DNA from: Prevotellaceae bacterium
GTDB taxonomy: Bacteria; Bacteroidota; Bacteroidia; Bacteroidales; Bacteroidaceae
Direction of reading: 5' to 3'
DNA: 8,444 nt
Assembly (NCBI GenBank): GCA_003150315.1
Contig: QAML01000046.1
Location: 1 to 8,444 of the forward strand
Shown here: one piece after another, positions 1 to 6,977 of the stretch
How the letters are laid out: each line of letters opens with the position of its first letter
Numbering within the stretch: position 1 is the first letter of the stretch
Notes under the pieces: generated by a model
The model's input: only the letters and a program-made list of their open reading frames with translations
What the model was told of the DNA's origin: nothing
Database searches by the model: none
Made by a program: the position numbers and the translations under genes

Positions 1-1
1 A

Positions 2-553
2 TTATGGGATGTGGAAACCGGGAAAAACTATGCCATAGTGATTTCAACCTCTTGCGGACTGTGGAGATACCAAATAGGCGACACCGTGAAGTTTACTTCC
101 AAAAATCCGTACAAATTCATAATAAGCGGAAGAACCAAAAGCTTCATCAACGCCTTTGGCGAAGAACTCATGGTGGACAACGCCGAAAAAGGACTTGCAG
201 AAGCATGCCGCGAAACAGGTGCGCAGGTTGCCGAATACACCGCAGCCCCCGTGTTCATGGACATTCACGGAAAATGCAGGCATCAGTGGGTTATAGAATT
301 TGCAAAACGCCCCGAAAACATGGATGTCTTTGCCGAAAAACTCGACAAGGCTCTGCAAAGAATCAATTCCGACTACGAGGCAAAGCGTTCGAACAACGTA
401 ACACTGCAGCAGCTCGAAATAACCGAGGCAAAACCGGGACTTTTCAACGAATGGCTCGCAAGCAAAGGCAAACTCGGAGGACAGCACAAGGTGCCCCGCC
501 TGAGCAACACCCGGAAAATAATTGACGAAATACTGTCGCTCAACAGCAAATGA
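2..553 (+). CDS. GH3 auxin-responsive-promoter family protein, C-terminal part (5' truncated by window edge)
   Basis: The reading frame is open to the left edge (L-W-D-V-E-T-G-K-N-Y), so this is the last 183 codons of a longer gene; GH3 proteins are usually about 500 residues. Visible family motifs are GLWRYQIGDTV (from about base 53), the segment GRTKSFINAFGEEL (bases 125-166), NSDYEAKR (bases 365-388) and GKLGGQHKVPRLSN near the end. Plant GH3 enzymes adenylate a carboxylic acid and transfer it to an amino acid. Bacterial members keep the acyl-adenylate fold, but the substrate is not established for Bacteroidetes to my knowledge, so acid-amide synthetase is only an inference. The visible part has no membrane segment, and the product is probably cytoplasmic. 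A GTG at 11 could pass as a start, but it lies inside the conserved domain and is rejected. It is followed after 17 bases by the lipoprotein gene, so the two are probably co-transcribed. Confidence 0.93.
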   Translation, partial: LWDVETGKNYAIVISTSCGLWRYQIGDTVKFTSKNPYKFIISGRTKSFINAFGEELMVDNAEKGLAEACRETGAQVAEYTAAPVFMDIHGKCRHQWVIEFAKRPENMDVFAEKLDKALQRINSDYEAKRSNNVTLQQLEITEAKPGLFNEWLASKGKLGGQHKVPRLSNTRKIIDEILSLNSK

Positions 554-570
554 GCGGAATACGCATATAA

Positions 571-2526
571 ATGACCATACGCAAACTGCTAAAAGACACT
601 CTGTTGGTGCTGATATCGGCACTTGCCTTTTCGTGTGCCAATCCAGGAAGACCCGACGGGGGAGCTTACGACGAAACACCGCCGAGCGTGGTGGGCACTT
701 CGCCGAAAGAATATGCACTGAACAACAAACAGCAGAAAATAACGCTTCTTTTCAGCGAATACATCAAACTCGACAACGCCGCCGAGAAGGTTGTGATTTC
801 GCCTCCGCAGCTTGACCAACCCGAAATACGCGCGTCGGGAAAGAAAATCTATGTGGAGCTGAAAGATTCGCTTATTCCCAACACCACTTACACTATTGAT
901 TTCTCCGATGCCATTTTAGACAACAACGAAGGCAATCCCATGGGAAGTTACGCCTATGTCTTTTCGACCGGCGAAAGCATTGACACACTCGAAGTATCGG
1001 GAAAAGTGCTGAACGCACAGGACCTCGAACCGGTGAAAGGCATTCTTGTGGGACTTCATTCAAACCTCAACGACAGCGCATTTGTAAAAACCCCGCTCGA
1101 AAAGATTGGGCGCACCGACGGCTCGGGACATTTTGTGATAAAAGGCGTTGCCCCGGGAAAATATCGCATCTATGCACTCAACGACGCGGAAAGCGACTAC
1201 GAATTTCACCAGAAGAGCGAGGACATAGCCTTTACGAAAGACATAATAATACCTTCGTGCACTCCGGCAACGCGCGAAGACACCACGTGGATAGACTCCG
1301 TGAGGATAGATACCATAAAAACGGTGAACTATACGCGGTTCATGCCCGACGACATAGTGTTGCGTTCGTTCAAGGAGGTGCAAACAGTGCATCATCTGCT
1401 GAAAAGCGAACGCAAATCGCCTTATTCGTTCAGTCTTTATTTTACCGCGCCGTCGCAGGAGCTTCCCAAAATACAGGGAATAAACTTCAATGCCGACAAT
1501 GCCTTCTTAATTCAAAACAGCGCGGGCAACGACACCATAACATATTGGATTAAAGACACCGCACTCGTAAAAAAAGACACATTGGAACTGACACTTACGT
1601 ATGCGGATACCAATGATTCCACGGGAATAGACGAAATGCGCAGCGACACATTGGAACTCGTTTCGCGCACTCCCTATGCCAGAATCATGAAAGACTTCAA
1701 CGACAAAATGGAGCAGTGGATGAAACGCAAGGAACGCTCCGAAAAACGCGGCAAGAAGTTTAACGAACGGCAACCGAGGCAATGGATACGCATGAGATAC
1801 AATGCCACGAACAATCTTGCCCCAAACGAAAACATAACTCTCCTTTTGAACGAACCGCTGATAAAGGTTGACACGTCAAGGATACATCTTTCGCTCGGCG
1901 TAGACTCGCTTTGGGAGGAACGACCCTTCATTGTTTCGCGCGACAGTGCCAACATGCTTTCATACACCGTGTATGGCGAATGGCGCAACGGGCAAAAATA
2001 TAAATTGGAAATAGACTCCGCCGCCTTTACAAGCATTTACGGCAACAACAATATAAGAATGGAAATGAGTTTCAGCGTTCCCGCAACCGAAGCATACGCT
2101 TCGCTTTTCGTAACACTGAGCAACTATGACAACGGACAGGCTTATGTGCAGCTCCTGAAAGGCGACAAACCGTACAGAACCGTGAAAGCCGACGGCGATC
2201 ATGCCGATTTCTACTACATTTCTCCCGGAAAATACTATTTGCGAATGTTTGTGGACCAAAACAACAACGGAAAATGGGACACAGGTCTGTTTGCCGAAAA
2301 CAAACAACCCGAACCGGTATATTATTTTCCTTCGGAAATAGAATTGCGTGCCAGCTGGGACAGCGAACAAGAATGGAACGTGCGCTCAACTCCGCTCGAG
2401 AAACAAAAGCCAAAGGAGATAACCAAACAAAGAGCCGAAAAGAAACGCGAAATACAGCACCGCAACACGGAAAGACTGCTTAAAAAGCAAAAAGAAGAAC
2501 AGAAAAAACAACGCAACAAGAGATGA
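571..2526 (+). CDS. Ig-like (Big_5) domain lipoprotein with charged C-terminal tail
   Basis: This 651-residue protein is a predicted lipoprotein. It has a basic N-terminus (TIRKLLKD), a hydrophobic core, and a lipid-anchor Cys at residue 22 in LAFSCANPGRPDGG, a typical Bacteroidetes opening for proteins with a bacterial Ig-like Big_5 domain. The Big_5 domain spans about residues 36-134 (TPPSVVGTSPKE to YVFSTG). A carboxypeptidase-regulatory/CnaB-like beta-sandwich follows at about 138-206 and ends in APGKYRIYALND. A second such segment near the C-terminus runs into ISPGKYYLRMFVDQNNNGKWD, whose Asp/Asn-rich loop (562-570) resembles a calcium-binding loop. A charged stretch lies at about 373-405, and the last 43 residues are rich in Lys/Arg/Gln/Glu and likely helical. 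There is no acidic export signal just after Cys22, so surface display is not indicated. Function is unknown; a structural or adhesion-like envelope role is inference. Its stop overlaps the next start. Confidence 0.9.
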   Translation: MTIRKLLKDTLLVLISALAFSCANPGRPDGGAYDETPPSVVGTSPKEYALNNKQQKITLLFSEYIKLDNAAEKVVISPPQLDQPEIRASGKKIYVELKDSLIPNTTYTIDFSDAILDNNEGNPMGSYAYVFSTGESIDTLEVSGKVLNAQDLEPVKGILVGLHSNLNDSAFVKTPLEKIGRTDGSGHFVIKGVAPGKYRIYALNDAESDYEFHQKSEDIAFTKDIIIPSCTPATREDTTWIDSVRIDTIKTVNYTRFMPDDIVLRSFKEVQTVHHLLKSERKSPYSFSLYFTAPSQELPKIQGINFNADNAFLIQNSAGNDTITYWIKDTALVKKDTLELTLTYADTNDSTGIDEMRSDTLELVSRTPYARIMKDFNDKMEQWMKRKERSEKRGKKFNERQPRQWIRMRYNATNNLAPNENITLLLNEPLIKVDTSRIHLSLGVDSLWEERPFIVSRDSANMLSYTVYGEWRNGQKYKLEIDSAAFTSIYGNNNIRMEMSFSVPATEAYASLFVTLSNYDNGQAYVQLLKGDKPYRTVKADGDHADFYYISPGKYYLRMFVDQNNNGKWDTGLFAENKQPEPVYYFPSEIELRASWDSEQEWNVRSTPLEKQKPKEITKQRAEKKREIQHRNTERLLKKQKEEQKKQRNKR

Positions 2527-3344
2527 AAAAAAACATTTTACTGATTCTCACGCTTTGTATAGCATGGATTAACGCCACAGCACAATGTCCCATAAAAAAC
2601 ACGGCATTCAAAAGCGGCGAAACACTTATGTATGATATGTATTTCAACTGGAAATTCGTATGGTTCAAGGTTGGCAACGCTTCTCTTACCATAAATTCCA
2701 CATCATATAAGGGAAAAGACGCATTTCGTGCAAGCCTCATAACGCGCACATCCTCGAAAGCGGACAAATATTTCATTATGCGCGATACGCTTAAGAGTTA
2801 TGTTTCAAACGAACTCGTTCCGCTTTATTATACAAAGCGTGCAAAGGAAGGCGATCGCTATCGCACGGATGAAGTTTGGTATTCCTATAAAGGCGGAATG
2901 AGTCATGCCAAAATGAAACACAGGAATCGTAAGGGCGAAATCAAAGAAAAAACCGTGAGCAGGGCAAACTGCATATACGACATGCTTAGCATCATGCTCC
3001 GCGCCCGTTGTATGAATCTGGATAACGTAAAGAAAGGGTTCACTTACAATTTCCAGATGACCGATGCGGGAGATATTCATAACGAAAAGCTCGTATTTCA
3101 GGGACGTTCAACGTTTCAGGTGGAACATACTTCCACAAAATATCGCACACTCGTATTCTCGTATATAGAAAAAGACGAAGATACGGGAAAAGACGTGGAA
3201 CTCGTGAAATTTTATATAACCGACGACAAAAATCATCTGCCTGTGCGCCTGGACATGAACCTTAAATTCGGAACTGCAAAGGCTTTCCTCATCGGCGCAC
3301 ACAATATTCTGAATCCGCAAACGGCTAAAGTTTCCGGCAAATAG
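2523..3344 (+). CDS. DUF3108 domain exported protein
   Basis: This 273-residue protein begins with a Sec signal peptide (MKKNILLILTLCIAWINATA), with probable signal-peptidase I cleavage A20/Q21. The mature part matches the DUF3108 family as seen in Bacteroidetes: it opens with CPIKNTAFKSGETLMYDMYFNWKF-type sequence, and later has YDMLSIMLRAR (about residues 152-162) and a C-terminal beta-rich part with FYITDDKNHLPVRLDMNLKFGTAKA. The family is thought to be a periplasmic or outer-membrane-associated beta fold, but its role is not established. The start ATG shares bases with the stop of the lipoprotein gene (ATGA, 2523-2526), which suggests translational coupling and joint function. Cys22 sits next to the cleavage site, but residues -3 to -1 are T-A-Q, which is not a lipobox, so a soluble periplasmic protein is favoured over a lipoprotein. 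Confidence 0.9.
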   Translation: MKKNILLILTLCIAWINATAQCPIKNTAFKSGETLMYDMYFNWKFVWFKVGNASLTINSTSYKGKDAFRASLITRTSSKADKYFIMRDTLKSYVSNELVPLYYTKRAKEGDRYRTDEVWYSYKGGMSHAKMKHRNRKGEIKEKTVSRANCIYDMLSIMLRARCMNLDNVKKGFTYNFQMTDAGDIHNEKLVFQGRSTFQVEHTSTKYRTLVFSYIEKDEDTGKDVELVKFYITDDKNHLPVRLDMNLKFGTAKAFLIGAHNILNPQTAKVSGK

Positions 3345-3398
3345 GTTGCCGCCGGAACAAAGTAGCCTGTTATTAACCTCAAAACCCTTTACCCCACC

Positions 3399-4997
3399 AT
3401 GAAACGCCTCGTAATTCTGACGACAACTCTTTTATTTTTCGTTTTTTCGGTTTCAAAAGCTCAAAGAACCGATTTGAAACTCCGCAACATTGATGTGGAC
3501 ATTTGCATATACGGTGCCACATCAGGGGGAATAGTTGCCGCATACACGGCATTGAAACAGGGAAAAAGCGTAGTGCTTGTGGAACCTTCTCAAAGGATTG
3601 GCGGCATGACAACAGGCGGTTTGGGATTTACGGACATTGGTCATCTTGACATTATACGCGGTTACGCGCTCGACTTTTACCGTCGCGTGGGAAAGATATA
3701 CGACAGCGACAAGCCGGTGTTTAAGTTTGAACCGAAAGCTGCCCTTGCAGTTTACAACGAATACGTCAGGGAAACCAACATGCCTGTTTTACGAAACTAC
3801 AGAATCATTGGCTGCACCAAGAAAGGGGTTACCGTAAAAAGCATTTCCCTTGAAAATTCCCTCAATCCCTCAACCAAACTCCATAAGGTGGTTTCCGCTA
3901 AAGTTTTCATCGATTGTTCCTACGAGGGAGACCTAATGGCGAAAGCCGACATCTCTTATACCATAGGACGAGAGCCGAATTCGCAATACAACGAGACATA
4001 TAACGGTGTGCAAATAGCGATAAATCACCAATTCGGGGCAAACATAGACCCTTACAAGGTGAAAGGCAAGCCTGAAAGCGGACTTCTGTGGGGAATTTCC
4101 CAAGAAAAAATGGGCGTGCAGGGAAGCGGCGACAAACATATCCAAGCTTATAATTACCGCATAGCACTTACCGAAGACCCTGACAATAGTATTGAAATCA
4201 CAAAGCCGGACAATTACGACCCTTCGCATTACGAACTTATGCTTCGCCAACACGAGGGCTACGAATGGGCAGGTCTTAACGACGTTTTCGCTTGGGACAG
4301 GATGCCAAACCATAAAACTGACATCAATAACCGAGGCGGTTTTTCTACCGACATGATTGGTGCGAATTGGGACTATCCCGAAGCTTCCTATGCCAAACGC
4401 GACAGCATTGCCAAGGCTCATCGCGACTACACATTGGGGATGCTTTACTTCGTGGGGCATGATGAAAGAATCCCCGAGAAGATTCGTAAGGAAATGTTGA
4501 GATGGGGGCTGCCCAAGGACGAATATATTGAAAACGGACACTTCACTCCGCAATTATATATACGCGAAGCGCGAAGAATGATTGGGCAACTTGTAATGAC
4601 GCAATACCACTGCCAGGGCATAGAAACCGCTCCGAAAGCCATAGGATGGGCTGCATATACAATGGACTCCCACAACAGCGGGCGATTCGTGGTTAACGGC
4701 AGAGTGAAAAACGAGGGAAACGTGGAGATGTATATACCCGGTCCGTATTCTGTGGGATATGGTGCCATAACTCCCAAGCCCTCTGAAGCCGACAACGTTC
4801 TTGTTCCGGTTTGTCTCTCGGCTTCCCACATAGCTTATGGCTCAATAAGAATGGAACCCGTGTTCATGGTTCTCGGAGAAAGCTCCGCGCTCGCCGCATG
4901 TAACGTCATCGACCATTTTGATTCAAAGGTGCAGAAAGCGGACATAGATGCCGTTATGACGAAATTCGTTGAAATAGAAAAGGAACTCGGAAAATAA
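3399..4997 (+). CDS. Secreted FAD-dependent oxidoreductase (FAD_oxidored family)
   Basis: This 532-residue protein has a signal peptide (MKRLVILTTTLLFFVFSVSKA, cleavage A21/Q22). A dinucleotide-binding Rossmann motif follows at once: DVDICIYGATSGGIVAAY, with glycines 39, 43 and 44, and Glu62 in VVLVEPSQRIGGMTTGGL as the likely ribose-binding acid. The end of the domain also fits the family: REARRMIGQLVMTQYHC (from 389), HNSGRFVVNGR, and FMVLGESSALAA (489-500), the second FAD-contacting region. Proteins of this type are often labelled xanthan lyase in databases; the sequence shows a flavin oxidoreductase, and I see no lyase domain. The substrate is unknown, with a sugar or uronic-acid derivative a possible guess. 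The signal peptide has no twin-arginine motif. It lies 54 bases after the DUF3108 gene in the same direction, with no clear promoter in the gap, so it may be read from the upstream operon. Length is normal for the family. Confidence 0.93.
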   Translation: MKRLVILTTTLLFFVFSVSKAQRTDLKLRNIDVDICIYGATSGGIVAAYTALKQGKSVVLVEPSQRIGGMTTGGLGFTDIGHLDIIRGYALDFYRRVGKIYDSDKPVFKFEPKAALAVYNEYVRETNMPVLRNYRIIGCTKKGVTVKSISLENSLNPSTKLHKVVSAKVFIDCSYEGDLMAKADISYTIGREPNSQYNETYNGVQIAINHQFGANIDPYKVKGKPESGLLWGISQEKMGVQGSGDKHIQAYNYRIALTEDPDNSIEITKPDNYDPSHYELMLRQHEGYEWAGLNDVFAWDRMPNHKTDINNRGGFSTDMIGANWDYPEASYAKRDSIAKAHRDYTLGMLYFVGHDERIPEKIRKEMLRWGLPKDEYIENGHFTPQLYIREARRMIGQLVMTQYHCQGIETAPKAIGWAAYTMDSHNSGRFVVNGRVKNEGNVEMYIPGPYSVGYGAITPKPSEADNVLVPVCLSASHIAYGSIRMEPVFMVLGESSALAACNVIDHFDSKVQKADIDAVMTKFVEIEKELGK

Positions 4998-5095
4998 ACT
5001 ACTAAGTTAGTTACACAACGATGCAGATAGTATCAATGCAACTGCACAACGGACTTAGTTGCCACTTAATCGGGCTAAATTAAACGAAAGCGGGA

Positions 5096-5716
5096 TTAAA
5101 GCTGACCGCTTTCCACAAGTCGCACCACTCTTTCGGTGTATTTGTCATCGCCTTCGGGATCGTAGGCTTTTTTCAAGCTACTGCCGAAAAGTCCTGCGAA
5201 GAATTGGTAATACGCAGCCTTGAAAGAACCGAGAAATGCCTGAATAAGTTCGTATGACGACTGGTCGCATTCCCGGTAAATAAGCTTTATGAGGAGTTTT
5301 CCCTGCGATTTGCTCATACGTTTCACTATTGGTCTGTACTGGTCCTTTATTCCCGCTTCCACAAGTTGGATGTGTTCCTTGCGTTCTTTTTCGGAAGGCA
5401 GCGTTTCTATGAAATCGTAAGTTTCAATCAGGGTTTCCTTTGCAAGTTTCGCATAAGGCAGCACCCTTTTCACGTTTGCCACCAAACGGTTATACTCCAT
5501 TCTTTCCTTTTGATTGCGGAAATTCATGGGAGGATAGATATAAGCCGGCGGAGTTACTATGTCGGGAATGCTGTCTCCTTTATATAGAGTTTTACCTACC
5601 TGCACATACAAAGGCAGAGGCGGAACGCTGTCAATGCCCTCCTTTTTGTTTTGCGCCGATACCTGTGAAGCGGGAACCAGTAGCAATAAAATCAGTATTA
5701 TGCGGCTTAGTTTCAT
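5096..5716 (-). CDS. DUF4294 family exported protein
   Basis: I chose the ATG at 5716, giving 206 residues. It opens directly with a signal peptide (MKLSRIILILLLLVPASQVSA, cleavage A21/Q22). The frame extends to an ATG at 5758, but that would place 14 polar and aromatic residues before the signal peptide and would span the best -7 box. The mature protein carries the DUF4294 pattern: VKRVLPYAKLAKE (82-94), the conserved core SQGKLLIKLIYREC (137-150), LIQAFLGSFKAAYYQ, and a C-terminal YDPEGDDKYTERVV (185-198). The family is largely confined to Bacteroidetes and I know no biochemical function for it; the Arg/Lys/Glu-rich core is soluble, so a periplasmic location is inferred. The gene is a single unit, convergent with the oxidoreductase and divergent from ychF. 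Confidence 0.9.
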   Translation of the reverse strand: MKLSRIILILLLLVPASQVSAQNKKEGIDSVPPLPLYVQVGKTLYKGDSIPDIVTPPAYIYPPMNFRNQKERMEYNRLVANVKRVLPYAKLAKETLIETYDFIETLPSEKERKEHIQLVEAGIKDQYRPIVKRMSKSQGKLLIKLIYRECDQSSYELIQAFLGSFKAAYYQFFAGLFGSSLKKAYDPEGDDKYTERVVRLVESGQL

Positions 5717-5723
5717 CACAGCA

Positions 5724-5731
5724 CAAAAATA
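5724..5731 (-). promoter_or_regulatory. Candidate -7 promoter box for the DUF4294 gene
   Basis: On the minus strand this reads TATTTTTG, a full match to the Bacteroidetes TAnnTTTG -7 element. It ends only 7 bases before the ATG at 5716, so a start 4-7 bases downstream would give an almost leaderless mRNA. No TTTG lies at the normal -33 distance (the nearest partial match, ATTG, is 24 bases away). The assignment rests on the -7 match alone in an A/T-rich stretch, so it is moderate at best. Confidence 0.4.
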
Positions 5732-5827
5732 ATAAGAATTGGGGAAACTCCGTATCAATTTATAATTCTTTTACCTTGCACTTTGGGCGCGATTAATTAA
5801 AAGCGTGTCTGTTTGCGCGAATTTGGC

Positions 5828-5835
5828 TACCTTTG
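5828..5835 (+). promoter_or_regulatory. Promoter -7 box for ychF-lgt
   Basis: TACCTTTG matches the Bacteroidetes -7 consensus TAnnTTTG exactly. It sits 28 bases before the ychF ATG, implying a leader of roughly 20-25 bases, and the leader has no Shine-Dalgarno sequence. No good -33 TTTG is found at the usual 19-21 base spacing. Instead TTTG occurs at 5812 and 5822, 20 and 10 bases before the TTTG of the box. Confidence 0.65.
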
Positions 5836-5863
5836 CATTCGGAACTAAAACGAATACAGAGAT

Positions 5864-6967
5864 ATGGGATTACAATGCGGAATAGTGGGACTGCCTAATG
5901 TTGGCAAATCAACCCTGTTCAACTGTCTTAGCAGTGCTAAAGCGCAAGCTGCAAACTTCCCCTTTTGCACCATAGAACCCAATGTGGGAGTAATTACTGT
6001 GCCCGACGCACGCCTCAACAGCCTTGCCGAAATTGTCCATCCGGGAAGAATTGTTCCCGCAACGGTGGAAATCGTGGACATAGCCGGCATTGTGAAAGGC
6101 GCAAGCAAAGGCGAGGGACTGGGAAACCAGTTTCTCGGAAACATACGCCAGACCGATGCCATTATACACGTTCTCCGCTGCTTTGACGACGGAAATGTGG
6201 TTCACGTTGACGGAAGTGTGGACCCCGTAAGGGATAAAGAAGTTATCGACACCGAGCTTCAGCTGAAAGATCTTGAGAGTGTGGAACAACATCTCAAGAA
6301 AGTTGAAAAAATGGCTAAAGTTGGCGGCGACCAGCAGGCACAAACCGAATACACGGTGCTCAAAGCCTATCATGCAGCTCTGTCGGAAGGCAAATCGGCA
6401 CGCACCGTGAAATTCGAGAAAAAGGAAGAAATTCAGGCGGCTCGCGACTTGTTTTTGCTCACAGCCAAACCCGTGATATACGTTTGCAATGTTGACGAAG
6501 GTTCGGCTGTCAGCGGCAACAAATACGTGGATGCCGTGAGAGAGGCAACAGCCGACGAAGGAGCGGAGTTGCTTGTGGTGGCTGCCCGAACCGAAGCCGA
6601 CATTGCCGAACTTGACAGCGCGGAAGACCGCAAGGAATTTCTTGCTGCCGCCGGGCTTGAAGAATCGGGATGCAACCGTTTGATTCAATCGGCATACCAT
6701 ATTCTGAACCTTCAAACCTTCATCACCGCCGGCGAAATGGAAGTAAAAGCGTGGACATACCACAAAGGTTGGAAAGCACCCCAGTGTGCAGGAGTCATTC
6801 ACACCGATTTCGAGAAAGGATTCATTCGCGCCGAAGTCATAAAGTATGACGACTACATTAAATACGGCAGCGAAGCCGCAGTTCGCGAGGCGGGAAAGCT
6901 GAACATTGAGGGAAAAGATTACGAGGTGCAGGACGGCGACATCATGCACTTCCGTTTCAACGTGTAA
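5864..6967 (+). CDS. ychF: Redox-regulated P-loop ATPase YchF (Obg/TRAFAC family)
   Basis: This 367-residue protein matches YchF (also called EngD; Ola1 in eukaryotes) over its full length; the family is usually about 363-370. The P-loop is GLPNVGKST (9-17), and the G2 region is AANFPFCTIEPNVG. G3 is DIAG (72-75), followed by IVKGASKGEGLGNQFL. At the G4 position the sequence is NVDE (209-212) in place of the GTPase NKxD, which is the known reason that YchF prefers ATP to GTP. A helical insert lies at about 128-151, and a C-terminal TGS domain at about 280-365 contains AWTYHKGWKAPQCAGVIH and ends in MHFRFNV. YchF acts in the cytoplasm, binds ribosomes and is linked to translation and oxidative-stress control. 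The start is supported by the -7 box 28 bases upstream. It is the first gene of a probable two-gene operon with lgt. Confidence 0.98.
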   Translation: MGLQCGIVGLPNVGKSTLFNCLSSAKAQAANFPFCTIEPNVGVITVPDARLNSLAEIVHPGRIVPATVEIVDIAGIVKGASKGEGLGNQFLGNIRQTDAIIHVLRCFDDGNVVHVDGSVDPVRDKEVIDTELQLKDLESVEQHLKKVEKMAKVGGDQQAQTEYTVLKAYHAALSEGKSARTVKFEKKEEIQAARDLFLLTAKPVIYVCNVDEGSAVSGNKYVDAVREATADEGAELLVVAARTEADIAELDSAEDRKEFLAAAGLEESGCNRLIQSAYHILNLQTFITAGEMEVKAWTYHKGWKAPQCAGVIHTDFEKGFIRAEVIKYDDYIKYGSEAAVREAGKLNIEGKDYEVQDGDIMHFRFNV

Positions 6968-6977
6968 AGCCGAAGTC

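Noticed and set aside
3332..3357. Hairpin across the DUF3108 stop (TTCC and GGCAA pairing with TTGCC and GGAA)
   Set aside because: The stem is short with a bulge and no T-run follows, so it is not a convincing terminator; read-through to the oxidoreductase gene remains possible.
5066..5099. Possible terminator between the convergent oxidoreductase and DUF4294 genes
   Set aside because: TTAATC pairs with GATTAA, but a 2x2 mismatch and only three further pairs follow, and no T-run is present on either strand.
5717..5758. Longer N-terminus for the DUF4294 protein from ATG 5758
   Set aside because: It would put a polar, aromatic 14-residue extension before a complete signal peptide and would run through the best promoter box.
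6906..6977. Upstream start for lgt that would add 24 residues
   Set aside because: The extension lies inside the ychF reading frame, has no hydrophobic Lgt-like sequence, and is outperformed by the ATG at 6978.
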